Shown here: one piece after another, positions 5,923 through 12,942 of the stretch
How the letters are laid out: every line of letters starts with the position of its first letter
Position numbering within the stretch: position 1 is the stretch's first letter
Source: Candidatus Melainabacteria bacterium
GTDB lineage: Bacteria > Cyanobacteriota > Vampirovibrionia > Obscuribacterales > Obscuribacteraceae
Reading direction: 5' to 3'
Assembly (NCBI GenBank): GCA_014380105.1
Contig: JACMKL010000805.1
Span: 1 to 13,221, forward strand
Length of the DNA stretch: 13,221 bases
Notes under the pieces: generated by a model
Database searches by the model: none
Told to the model about the DNA's origin: nothing
What the model saw: only the letters and a program-made list of their open reading frames with translations
Position numbers and translations under genes: made by a program

Positions 5923-6437
5923 AGAGTTTGAATAAAGCGCTGACGGAAGAATGAGATGATGCCGCTAAGGTGTTCTTTGCTGCATTCACAAACCACGTTG
6001 CCGAATCCTTTACCAAGATAATTCGTCAATTCCGGCATATCAACGATGCAAGTTTCGCTTGGGTCATTAAGAGCGATTTCGAGCCATGAGATAGGCGCTG
6101 ACAGAAAAATGCGGTCACGCTTGGTGAAAGGGTGATTCAATTCTGTCAAAGTGCCTTGAGGCGTGAATAGCCAAATTTTGCCGGTAATAATGCGATAAGC
6201 AGGAAATTCTTTTAAAGCGTGCTCATTTGTGCTGTTCTGAAAGAATTCCATTCCGTTTTGGTAGCCTTGCAATTCATTTGCAAGCCAGAGCAACTTGTCA
6301 TCCGGGACATGTCCTCTCAATAGTGGAAGAGCCTTCGCGAGGGCGTCCGGAAGTGAGATTTCTTTTGTAGCAATTTTTCTCTTCAAATCGTGCAATGCAT
6401 CAACTCCCGTGAAATGTCTCTCTTGAGTCCTGCCCAT
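5898..6437 (-). CDS. AbiTii-domain-like protein (abortive infection family)
   Basis: This 179-residue protein starts at ATG 6437-6435. A TTG at 6464 would add nine residues but has GGAG only one base away and sits almost on a possible -10, so I prefer the ATG. The first ~90 residues, with a helical LHDLKRKIATKEISLPDAL, then WLANELQGYQNG (51-62) and FPAYRIITG (78-86), fit the pattern I know for the AbiTii domain (a Trp..ELxGY stretch followed by PxYR). The second half (SAPISWLEIAL, about 113-123, and a closing helix of FFRQRF type) is less distinctive. AbiTii-domain proteins are named for phage abortive infection, usually with extra domains; here the domain stands almost alone and no partner is nearby. 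The family call rests on remembered motifs and needs a profile search. No membrane segment or signal peptide. Confidence 0.55.
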   Translation of the reverse strand: MGRTQERHFTGVDALHDLKRKIATKEISLPDALAKALPLLRGHVPDDKLLWLANELQGYQNGMEFFQNSTNEHALKEFPAYRIITGKIWLFTPQGTLTELNHPFTKRDRIFLSAPISWLEIALNDPSETCIVDMPELTNYLGKGFGNVVCECSKEHLSGIISFFRQRFIQTLDEVPAAS

Positions 6438-6473
6438 CGGCTTCAAAGAGGACTGGCTGCGCAACTCCAGACG

Positions 6474-6479
6474 AGTATA
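6474..6479 (-). promoter_or_regulatory. Possible -10 element of the AbiTii-like gene
   Basis: Read on the minus strand, TATACT (5 of 6 matches to TATAAT) lies 37 bases before the preferred ATG at 6437. The hexamer at the matching -35 distance is poor, so this is tentative. Confidence 0.25.
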
Positions 6480-6557
6480 GTTTCTTAGCTAGGTATAAGC
6501 CAGATAGTTGGCTAAAAACCTAATAAGTTTCTCTTGATTGATTAGTAAGATGTATTT

Positions 6558-6573
6558 GTTGACGTAGGTTGAC
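6558..6573 (+). promoter_or_regulatory. GTTGAC direct repeat with 10-base period upstream of the prenyl synthase-cytochrome operon
   Basis: GTTGAC occurs at 6558-6563 and again at 6568-6573, exactly one helical turn apart, about 60 bases before the ATG at 6632. Response regulators of the OmpR class often bind tandem hexamers spaced this way, and the cyanobacterial HLR1 element recognised by RpaB has a similar 10-base spacing. No well-placed -35/-10 pair was found beside it, although a TTATAT follows at 6575-6580. Confidence 0.3.
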
Positions 6574-6631
6574 CTTATATGAAAAGCTTAGCAAAACCAG
6601 ATGACATCCGGTAGATGGTGTCGGGATCCAA

Positions 6632-7663
6632 ATGACTAGTGCACCCAGCCAGCCCAAATCTTCATCGCCTTCCCAGGAAGACTTAAAAGCCATCATAGCT
6701 CCAGTACAAGCGGAGTTAGCAATCGTCGAGCAATGGCTGACGACGAATTTGATTGATGATAATCCCTTTGTTGGTGAGCTTCTCGCTCAGGTTTTTCAAT
6801 CGGGCGGCAAACGGATCAGAGTGGCAATCGCCCTGCTGGGCTCGAAAGCCAGCCTGAAAGAAGGCGCCGAGCTGGGAAGACTAAATATTATTCAAGCGGT
6901 ATTGACCGAACTTATACACACAGCCAGCCTGGTTCACGACGACGTCATTGATGCGTCCGCACTCAGACGCGGCAAAGAAACCGTCAACAAACGCTTCAAC
7001 GACCGTCTGGCAGTGCTACTTGGCGATTTATTGTTCGCCCAAGCCTCGATTTGTCTGGCTAGAATCATGAATCCTGTCGTAGTCGGTATTTACGGACAAG
7101 TGCTGGGTGATTTGTGCGCCGGTGAGATTGGTCAGATGCGCAGTCAATTCGTTTATGACGTTAACTGGGAGCGTTACATTAACAAATCGATCGCGAAGAC
7201 AGCGTCGCTCTTTGCTGCTGGTAGCCATGCAGGCGCGATTTTGAATGCGGCATCGAATGAAAGTGTGCAAGCTTTGAAAGATTATGGCGTCAACCTCGGA
7301 CTCTGCTTCCAAATTGTCGACGACTTACTCGACGTCACAGGTTCAAGCAGTGAGTTGGGCAAAGAACCAGGCAGCGATTTGCGCGCAGGCGTCGTAACTG
7401 CGCCTGCTCTATTTGTGCTCGAACGCGACGATGAGCCCGCAAAGCGCCTGCGTGAATTGATTAAAACGCGCCAGATCGTCAATGACGAAGGCGCAGAAGA
7501 AGGTTTGAAAATAATTAGAGAAAATGGCGGTGTCGAAGCAACAGTTGCTTTAGCCACTCGCTACGCCGAATTGGCTAAAGATTCATTGAGCGTAATTGCT
7601 CCTTCAGATGCTCGCGACTCGCTCGTAGCCCTAATTGACTACGTGCTCGTAAGAACAAAATAA
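6632..7663 (+). CDS. Long-chain polyprenyl diphosphate synthase
   Basis: This 343-residue all-helical isoprenyl transferase contains SGGKRIRV at 57-64 (diphosphate binding), the first Asp-rich motif DDVID at 103-107 followed by LRRGKETVN, and the second Asp-rich motif DDLLD at 230-234, then LGKEPGSDL. These Asp residues hold the Mg ions that activate the allylic substrate for head-to-tail condensation with isopentenyl diphosphate. Small residues (A98, S99) about five positions before the first motif suggest a deep pocket and so a long product (octaprenyl/solanesyl class), used for quinone tails; exact chain length is inferred only. The first 15 residues are Ser/Pro-rich. The ATG has a weak GGGA upstream. 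It leads a four-gene set: its TAA is immediately followed by the ATG of the next gene. Confidence 0.9.
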   Translation: MTSAPSQPKSSSPSQEDLKAIIAPVQAELAIVEQWLTTNLIDDNPFVGELLAQVFQSGGKRIRVAIALLGSKASLKEGAELGRLNIIQAVLTELIHTASLVHDDVIDASALRRGKETVNKRFNDRLAVLLGDLLFAQASICLARIMNPVVVGIYGQVLGDLCAGEIGQMRSQFVYDVNWERYINKSIAKTASLFAAGSHAGAILNAASNESVQALKDYGVNLGLCFQIVDDLLDVTGSSSELGKEPGSDLRAGVVTAPALFVLERDDEPAKRLRELIKTRQIVNDEGAEEGLKIIRENGGVEATVALATRYAELAKDSLSVIAPSDARDSLVALIDYVLVRTK

Positions 7664-8446
7664 ATGACATCTTCGCAACCAGTGTCTCCGTTGTTCAATT
7701 TGTATCCAGTCAATCTCAAGATTGGTGGTCGCCCTGTGCTGGTTTCGGGCGGGGGCAAGCAGGCGCTCAAAGAAGTCATTCACTTAATAGATTACGGCGC
7801 ACGCGTTGAGGTGGTCAGTCCGCATTTTGCTAGCGAATTGGAAGAGCTCAAGGTCGCTCACTCTAGTCGCCTTATTTTGACAAAGCGCCCGCTTTCAAAT
7901 GACGATCATGAGCGCATAACAGCACGCCAATTTTTTCTTGTCGTCCCTGCCGCAAAAGACATTGCCGCCAATGAATTGTTAGTAAAAACAGCAAGCATCG
8001 CAGGAGTTTTGACAGCATCGTCCGATTTTACTTTAGGCTGCGATATCACATTCGGTGAAACAGTAAAGCGTGGACATTTGAAAATGTCGGTCTCCACAGA
8101 CGGCATCAGCCCTGCCTTAGAGCGCGCCTTGATTAATAGATTGGAAGGCATGCTCGTCAACGATATCGATAACTATGTACTTTTTTTGAATTCGCACGCA
8201 GAAAAGCTCAAAAAATTGCTCATTGACGAAAAATTCAACGAAGCAGATAGACACAATATCTTTCAAGATTTTGCACACTCAGACAGCATTTACCGTGCAG
8301 TCAGCCGCGGCAATTTCGAAGAAGCTCGCAATATAATCGACCATCAAATCACCACATTCTTTAATCCAGAAGAACGCGAAATAGAGGAAGAAAACTTCGG
8401 CGCGCGTTCTGCAACAAACAAACGAACATCACAGGCAACCCAATAG
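7664..8446 (+). CDS. Precorrin-2 dehydrogenase / sirohydrochlorin ferrochelatase-like protein
   Basis: This 260-residue protein resembles Met8p/SirC and the N-terminal half of CysG. PVLVSGGGKQALKEV at 24-38 is the NAD-binding loop, although the family's usual GGGxVAxRK is altered. GARVEVVSPHF (45-55) ends the second strand, D121 in LTASSDFTLGCD fits the catalytic Asp position, and MSVSTDGISPALERAL (141-156) is the most characteristic stretch. Family members oxidise precorrin-2 to sirohydrochlorin with NAD+ and may insert iron to make siroheme. No methyltransferase domain is fused. It lies directly after the prenyl synthase (no gap) and 3 bases before ccs1; such enzymes often travel with System II cytochrome c genes and with heme genes. 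The polar last ~20 residues are unremarkable. Whether it feeds siroheme or an alternative heme route cannot be told here. Confidence 0.82.
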   Translation: MTSSQPVSPLFNLYPVNLKIGGRPVLVSGGGKQALKEVIHLIDYGARVEVVSPHFASELEELKVAHSSRLILTKRPLSNDDHERITARQFFLVVPAAKDIAANELLVKTASIAGVLTASSDFTLGCDITFGETVKRGHLKMSVSTDGISPALERALINRLEGMLVNDIDNYVLFLNSHAEKLKKLLIDEKFNEADRHNIFQDFAHSDSIYRAVSRGNFEEARNIIDHQITTFFNPEEREIEEENFGARSATNKRTSQATQ

Positions 8447-8449
8447 AAA

Positions 8450-9895
8450 GTGCACATTACAGACGAACCAAAGACTGATCAAAAACCATGGCAAAGCCTG
8501 AAAAACGGCCTCGCTTCAGTCAAACTCACCATCTTCCTGATGTCACTTACTGCACTGACTGTATTGCTTGGCGCATGGTGCCCACAAGAATCACAAACAG
8601 GCAAAGACAAAGTCGTCGAAACATTTGGCGCTGAGTCGGCAAAAATTCTTACACAACTCGGTATCACTGATATTTATCACAGCCCGTTTTTTCTGTCGTT
8701 GATTGCGATGCTTACAGTCAACATGATCGCGTGCAGCTTCTTGAGAGTTTTTCCACGAGTCAAATTACTGAGTAAACCACTACCTTTTTTGACCGGGAAA
8801 GATATCGTCAAATTGCCTTTCAATACGTCGATACCGATCACGCGCAATGATTCGAGCCTGCTTGCGGTAGTCGCAGTCAAGCTTTCAAAGGGCGGCTATA
8901 ACGTCAAAACAAGCGATCAGAAAATCCTCGCCGAATATGGAAAATACGGAAGATTGGCAGCGACAGTTACGCATATTGGATTACTGTCGTTATTGGTTGG
9001 AGTGACCATCACTTCTTGGACTGGCTTCAATGGCTTTCAGCCAGTTCTTTTAGACAATCATCTAGACTTTCAAGAATCCGAACACTCAAAACTATGGGTC
9101 GGAAAATTACCTTCATGGTCCGTGAGAGTGGATGCTACAAAACGCGAAGATTATCCAACCGGTGAGCCCAAGCAATGGTTCTCGACGCTGAGTGTTGTTG
9201 ACAAAACCGGAAAAGTTGTAAGGACTCAAGAAATTTCAGTCAACAATCCACTCACTTATGAAGGCGTCGACATCTATCAATCAAGCTGGGGACTAGATAA
9301 TGTTGTCCTCAATTTTAATGGTAGTGAGAAACGCCTGGATTTGCGACCGATGGGCAAATTGTACGCAGCATTTCTTCCACTCGATCAAGACACAATGATG
9401 CTCTTTTCCATCCGCGCAGATGGCACTCCCATCAAGGTTTTTGCAAAACGTCCTGACTGGGAAGCACCAAGATTATTGACACAATTGACTCAGAATAAAC
9501 CGGCAAGACTTGGACCCGTCACTATTGAACTTAAAAAACTGGTGCCGATTACCGGTCTTCAATACAAATGCGATCCCGGTCTACCCGTCACTTATTTCGC
9601 ATTTGCATTCATCATCGTTGGCGTCTTGATGGCAGCGATTCCACACCGACACTTTTGGCTCAGCCTGGACCGAAATGCAGATGGCAACACACTTTACATG
9701 GGTGGTCGCTCGGTTAAAGATAAAGTTGGATTTGAGCGCCTGGTCAAGCGTATGGCAAGCGATTTAGAAGCGGAATTTGGACCAGCCACAGAAAAAGCAC
9801 CATCATCTGAACTTTCAGTGAAAGTTCACCCAAAACAAGAACTTGCGACAGCCGCAAAAGGAGATTCTGCAAAGGATTTCCAAGGAGATAACTGA
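8450..9895 (+). CDS. Ccs1/ResB, System II cytochrome c maturation protein
   Basis: This 481-residue membrane protein has the ResB/Ccs1 layout: helix 1 at about 26-43 (LTIFLMSLTALTVLLGAW), helix 2 at 79-98, helix 3 at 170-190 with a conserved His in VTHIG (H175), a large extracytoplasmic domain at about 191-378, helix 4 at 379-397, and H399/H401 in AIPHRHFWL. ITGLQYKCDPGLPV just before the last helix is a typical family stretch. With CcsA it forms the complex that moves heme across the membrane and attaches it to CxxCH motifs of apocytochromes c. The ~75-residue cytoplasmic tail after helix 4 is charged. The GTG start at 8450 is 3 bases after the preceding gene and lacks a good ribosome site, suggesting coupling. 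Its TGA overlaps the CcsA ATG by one base. Confidence 0.92.
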   Translation: MHITDEPKTDQKPWQSLKNGLASVKLTIFLMSLTALTVLLGAWCPQESQTGKDKVVETFGAESAKILTQLGITDIYHSPFFLSLIAMLTVNMIACSFLRVFPRVKLLSKPLPFLTGKDIVKLPFNTSIPITRNDSSLLAVVAVKLSKGGYNVKTSDQKILAEYGKYGRLAATVTHIGLLSLLVGVTITSWTGFNGFQPVLLDNHLDFQESEHSKLWVGKLPSWSVRVDATKREDYPTGEPKQWFSTLSVVDKTGKVVRTQEISVNNPLTYEGVDIYQSSWGLDNVVLNFNGSEKRLDLRPMGKLYAAFLPLDQDTMMLFSIRADGTPIKVFAKRPDWEAPRLLTQLTQNKPARLGPVTIELKKLVPITGLQYKCDPGLPVTYFAFAFIIVGVLMAAIPHRHFWLSLDRNADGNTLYMGGRSVKDKVGFERLVKRMASDLEAEFGPATEKAPSSELSVKVHPKQELATAAKGDSAKDFQGDN

Positions 9896-10887
9896 TGTCC
9901 GAAATGCAGATGGCACTGACGAACACAGCTGGAGTTACTTCAGTGATGTCGTTTTGGGTGTTTGTCGCCTCTAACGGCTTCAAAGAGAAGAAAGACCTGC
10001 TAATTAAAATCGGCTCCGGAGCGCTTATTATGGCCTTCGTTTCTTTAACAGCGGCGATCATATTTCGCGGAATAGATGCTCAAAGATTTCCACTCGCCAA
10101 TTTATACGAGTCACTTCTGTGGTTTGCCTGGGCAACTATGGGCGGCTATTTGTTTCTCGCTCAAACATACGGAATCAGGCAACTCGGCTGGCTCGCCAGT
10201 CTCACCGCGTTACTTATGTTCCTTTATGGAAGTTGGTTACCTCAAAGTCAGCATGACATTACACCCCTGGTGCCGGCTCTAGTTAGCTACTGGCGCTGGG
10301 TGCACGTACCACCACTGATCATTTCATATGCGATGTTTTTTCTAGGCGGTCTAGCCGGATTTATTCAGTTGTATAGATCCGGAAGAGTGGCCAGTATGTT
10401 CTCTGCAATAGTGACCGTCCTCCTGGCTTTACTCGCAATTGTGCTTGGCACTTTCACATCAGTTGATACCGCCTGGCTGCAAATTCTATTTGCCGGAGCT
10501 AGTTTTTTCGGCACCGTCGTCTCTTTCAAATTACTTGACCGTATCAATAAATCCAAAATTGATTTACGCGGGGCTGAGCTTTATGACGATATAAGCTATC
10601 GCTGTATCGCCATAGGGATGCCGCTCCTAACCTTCGGCATTATCACCGGCGGTCTCTGGGCTAATCACGCCTGGGGCACGTACTGGTCATGGGACCCCAA
10701 AGAATCGATGGCACTGGTGACCTGGTTGAGCTATGCCGCTTACATTCACTTGCGCGTCCATAGAGAGTGTTCGCCAGAAAAACTGGCCCTGGTCTCTATC
10801 GTCGGCTTACTTCTAACTTTAATGACTTATTTGGGATTCAATTCCTTAGGCCTGGGTGGGCTACATAGCTATGGCAAGTTCAAATAA
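9895..10887 (+). CDS. ccsA: CcsA, System II heme transporter / cytochrome c synthase subunit
   Basis: This 330-residue polytopic protein carries the heme-handling Trp-rich signature WANHAWGTYWSWDPKE at 255-270 that defines CcsA/CcmC/CcmF proteins. Other family markers are FPLANLYESLLWFAW (65-79), the periplasmic His in WVHVPPLIISYA (H137), a His after the signature (H285) and GLHSYG near the end (H324). About eight transmembrane helices can be traced. It receives heme, presents it at the outer face and works with Ccs1 to link it to apocytochromes c. The ATG overlaps the stop of ccs1 (TGATG) and is preceded by a good AAGGAGA at 9882-9888. It is the last gene of the four-gene set. Confidence 0.95.
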   Translation: MSEMQMALTNTAGVTSVMSFWVFVASNGFKEKKDLLIKIGSGALIMAFVSLTAAIIFRGIDAQRFPLANLYESLLWFAWATMGGYLFLAQTYGIRQLGWLASLTALLMFLYGSWLPQSQHDITPLVPALVSYWRWVHVPPLIISYAMFFLGGLAGFIQLYRSGRVASMFSAIVTVLLALLAIVLGTFTSVDTAWLQILFAGASFFGTVVSFKLLDRINKSKIDLRGAELYDDISYRCIAIGMPLLTFGIITGGLWANHAWGTYWSWDPKESMALVTWLSYAAYIHLRVHRECSPEKLALVSIVGLLLTLMTYLGFNSLGLGGLHSYGKFK

Positions 10888-10921
10888 AGTGAATCCCGGA
10901 CCAGATCTAGGGATAACCCAC

Positions 10922-10951
10922 TTATCAAGATATGGGTCGGAACATTTTAAT
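10922..10951 (+). promoter_or_regulatory. Possible sigma-70 promoter of the sigma-factor gene
   Basis: TTATCA (4 of 6) and TTTAAT (5 of 6) are 18 bases apart in the 213-base gap between ccsA and the sigma-factor gene. Transcription from near 10958 would leave a leader of about 140 bases before the ATG at 11101, containing a small GAGA/TCTC hairpin at 10953-10965. Judged by eye; other weak pairs exist. Confidence 0.3.
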
Positions 10952-11100
10952 AGAGAAGGCGTCTCCATCTTTGGTGGGACAACTAAATAGCTATGTAACT
11001 GCCCAATAGGGTGGGTGCTTAGCGTCGAATTTTGTTGAGTTGCGGCTTAAATCCGCATCTCGCTGGTAACTACCGTGCAGCGGCGCAAGCCGTCAGGAAA

Positions 11101-12096
11101 ATGAATAGGAAGTACGCATCTACTGTGGAAGATTTCAGTCTCGACGATTTAATGCCTGGTTATGCCGCCTTTGGCGGTGATGACGAAATTGAGGCAAGCG
11201 CTATCAAAGATAAAGATGATAGCGAAGACGAAGGCGAGTCGATTGCTCTGGGCAAACGTGCCGCAGCTGGCACATCAGAAGATCCGGTGCAATTTTACCT
11301 GCGCTCAATTGGTCGCATCAAACTTTTGACTGCCTCTGAAGAAATCGAGCTTGCTCGACGTATCACCAGAGGCGACATGCTCGCGAAGAAACGGTTGGTA
11401 CAGGCTAATCTGCGACTAGTTGTTTCTGTTGCGAAAAAGTATCAAGGTCGTGGCTTGCCATTTCTTGATTTAATTCAAGAAGGCAATTTAGGACTAATTC
11501 GCGCCGCTGAGAAGTTCGATGCGGAGCGAGGATACAAGTTCTCTACATATGCAACCTGGTGGATCCGTCAAGGCATCACCAGAGCAATTGCCGACAAGTC
11601 ACGAACAATTCGTGTACCGGTTCACATGGTTGAGACCATCAACAATCTTAGAAAAGTAACCAGGAAATTGTCGCAAGACTTGGGTCGCAGACCTAATCTT
11701 GAAGATCTCGCCACCGGTATGAATGTATCGGTGAACAAGATCAAAGATATTCTTGCAGCCAATCGTTCACCGCTGTCGCTCGATACTCCATACGGAGAAG
11801 ATGACGACAACTCACTTTCTGAATTAGTTGAGGACGAAAACTCTTCGCGTCCGGAAGATTCGACTGAAGCAAGTTTGATGTCAGATGACATCAGAGGAGT
11901 TCTGTCGATGCTCACCCCTCGCGAGCGTGAAGTTCTGGTTCTTCGATTTGGATTGAACGACGGCAAACAACGCACACTTGAACAAGTCGGCAAACTCGTC
12001 GGTATTACCCGCGAGCGCACCCGTCAAATTGAGTTGAAAGCGTTGCGCGCTTTGAGACAAAGCAATGTGACATTGCGCCTCAAAGACTACCTCTAA
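11101..12096 (+). CDS. Sigma-70 family RNA polymerase sigma factor (RpoD/SigA-like)
   Basis: This 331-residue protein holds regions 1.2 to 4.2. DPVQFYLRSIGRIKLL (61-76) starts region 1.2; region 2 runs through GRGLPFLDLIQEGNLGLIRA (116-135), then FDAERGYKFSTYATWWIRQG (139-158), the -10 recognition helix; RTIRVPVHM (168-176) is region 3.0. The region 4.2 helix-turn-helix TLEQVGKLVGITRERTRQIE (292-311) reads the -35 box. The wording of region 1.2 is close to cyanobacterial group 1 and 2 factors. The acidic first 60 residues replace a long region 1.1, so this may be the primary factor or a group 2 relative. Start: ATG at 11101 with AGGA just upstream (short spacing); an in-frame TTG at 11032 could add 23 residues. 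It stands alone, convergent with the YlqD-like gene. Confidence 0.9.
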   Translation: MNRKYASTVEDFSLDDLMPGYAAFGGDDEIEASAIKDKDDSEDEGESIALGKRAAAGTSEDPVQFYLRSIGRIKLLTASEEIELARRITRGDMLAKKRLVQANLRLVVSVAKKYQGRGLPFLDLIQEGNLGLIRAAEKFDAERGYKFSTYATWWIRQGITRAIADKSRTIRVPVHMVETINNLRKVTRKLSQDLGRRPNLEDLATGMNVSVNKIKDILAANRSPLSLDTPYGEDDDNSLSELVEDENSSRPEDSTEASLMSDDIRGVLSMLTPREREVLVLRFGLNDGKQRTLEQVGKLVGITRERTRQIELKALRALRQSNVTLRLKDYL

Positions 12097-12133
12097 GACC
12101 TAAAAAATTCATCGACGGCATTGTTCGGAAGTC

Positions 12134-12146
12134 AGTCTTTTAGACT
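12134..12146. repeat. Short inverted repeat between convergent sigma-factor and YlqD-like genes
   Basis: AGTCT and AGACT flank TTT across the stop codon of the minus-strand gene. A 5-base stem with a 3-base loop and no T-run after it is too weak to call a terminator, yet it is the only structure in the 43-base gap. Confidence 0.2.
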
Positions 12147-12577
12147 CGAATTTCCTGGATGATGCCGTCCTTGACAAGGATTTCTCCGCCTTCCAAGCGC
12201 TGGAAAATGTTTTCCCCGACCCTGACTTCGACAGGGTTTTCGACTGTGAATTGGGTGACCACGCTACCGACCGGTAATTCAGTCAATGCCTGGCTTTGTC
12301 CTTGCATCTCTTCTTTATATTGAAGAAGTCGCATTTTCTCGGCTTCAATTTGTTGACGAATGGTTTCAATCTGAAGTCGTGCGTCCGGAGTGATTGCTCC
12401 ACCGCTGCGCTTTTCAATATCTGCAATGGCGCGCTTGCCTTTAAATTCCAACTGCTGTAACTCAGCATCAATTTGCTGAAGGTTGCGCGAGATCTCGGCG
12501 CCCACCTGGTTTTTGAAGTTGTCCGTGACGATTGCTCTAACTGCAATCTGTCTCACGAGATGAATGGTCTCGACCAT
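12140..12577 (-). CDS. YlqD-family coiled-coil protein
   Basis: This 145-residue protein starts at ATG 12577-12575 behind a perfect AGGAGG (12588-12583) with a 5-base spacer, the best ribosome site in the window. Residues about 30-90 are a long Glu/Gln/Lys/Arg helix (ISRNLQQIDAELQQLEFKGK, later ETIRQQIEAEKMRLLQYKEE) predicted to form a coiled coil. The ends are beta-like: IHLVRQIAVRAIVT at the start, and LPVGSVVTQFTVENPVEVRV with EGGEILVKDGIIQEIRV at the finish. This matches the YlqD family of Firmicutes and Cyanobacteria, whose function is unknown. No signal peptide or membrane segment is seen. It is transcribed opposite to both neighbours. Confidence 0.8.
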   Translation of the reverse strand: MVETIHLVRQIAVRAIVTDNFKNQVGAEISRNLQQIDAELQQLEFKGKRAIADIEKRSGGAITPDARLQIETIRQQIEAEKMRLLQYKEEMQGQSQALTELPVGSVVTQFTVENPVEVRVGENIFQRLEGGEILVKDGIIQEIRV

Positions 12578-12644
12578 CGATGCCTCCTAACCAAGCTGCC
12601 AGCGCTTCTTGCCTGTGACTATTGCCCACGAATAGCTCGCTTAG

Positions 12645-12675
12645 ATTCTAGCAGACCAGATCTATTGAATGGCAA
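12645..12675 (-). promoter_or_regulatory. Extended -10 promoter of the YlqD-like gene
   Basis: Read on the minus strand, TTGCCA (5 of 6 matches) is followed after 19 bases by TAGAAT (5 of 6), preceded by TGC, the extended -10 element that can compensate for a long spacer. Transcription from about 12638 would leave a leader of some 60 bases before the ATG at 12577. Confidence 0.45.
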
Positions 12676-12837
12676 AACTGTAGTCAAGGGACGCCAATGT
12701 ACACGCGATTTTTACCAAACCCGAGATGTCAAACAAATTGTATGTAGGTTGGTAAATATTCCAGCTCAAAACAATTTAACGAGTTTCAAGTAAGTATTCG
12801 TTGATACCACATTCAGTGCCACTATCAAGCACCTTAT

Positions 12838-12880
12838 CGCTCACTAAATAGCGCCTGTTTCCTTCGTGAGCGTCTTTTTA
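12838..12880 (+). terminator. Rho-independent terminator with no obvious sense gene upstream
   Basis: CGCTCAC (12838-12844) and GTGAGCG (12866-12872) pair perfectly over 7 bases around a 21-base loop, and TCTTTTTA follows at once. The T-run lies on the plus strand only, so it ends plus-strand RNA. The nearest plus-strand gene upstream is the sigma factor, which ends at 12096, with the opposite-strand YlqD-like gene in between. Confidence 0.6.
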
Positions 12881-12909
12881 TTGGGCATGTATGCAAATTC
12901 AGTTAGTAT
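12881..12909 (+). promoter_or_regulatory. Sigma-70 promoter of the kinase-like gene
   Basis: TTGGGC and TAGTAT are separated by the ideal 17 bases, directly after the terminator at 12838-12880. Start of transcription would be near 12916, about 27 bases before the proposed TTG start at 12943. Confidence 0.45.
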
Positions 12910-12942
12910 AAAAGTCTCAGAATAGACTTCATAGGCTGCGAA

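Larger units (their letters stand above)
12578..12942. other. 365-base intergenic region with two divergent promoters and an unassigned terminator
   Basis: This gap lies between the minus-strand YlqD-like gene and the plus-strand kinase-like gene. It holds the YlqD promoter on the minus strand, a plus-strand terminator at 12838-12880 and a plus-strand promoter at 12881-12909. The stretch 12676-12837 shows no protein-coding frame I believe in and no tRNA-like fold; it is the place where a small RNA ending at the terminator could be encoded. Confidence 0.6.

Noticed and set aside
6438..6464. TTG start adding nine residues to the AbiTii-like protein
   Set aside because: Its GGAG is only one base away and a possible -10 element lies directly upstream, so transcripts would hardly include a ribosome site for it.
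10890..10915. ATCCC/GGGAT inverted repeat after ccsA as a terminator
   Set aside because: The stem is 5 bases with a 12-base loop and no T-run follows.
11032..11100. TTG start extending the sigma factor by 23 residues
   Set aside because: The extension has no family resemblance and no better ribosome site; ATG at 11101 is preferred, although not proven.
12473..12793. Plus-strand 106-residue frame across the YlqD-like start and intergenic region
   Set aside because: It is antisense to a well-supported start with a perfect AGGAGG, has odd composition and no recognisable domain.
12676..12837. tRNA or CRISPR in the gap before the kinase-like gene
   Set aside because: No cloverleaf, T-loop consensus or regularly spaced repeats can be found; only the terminator and promoters stand out.
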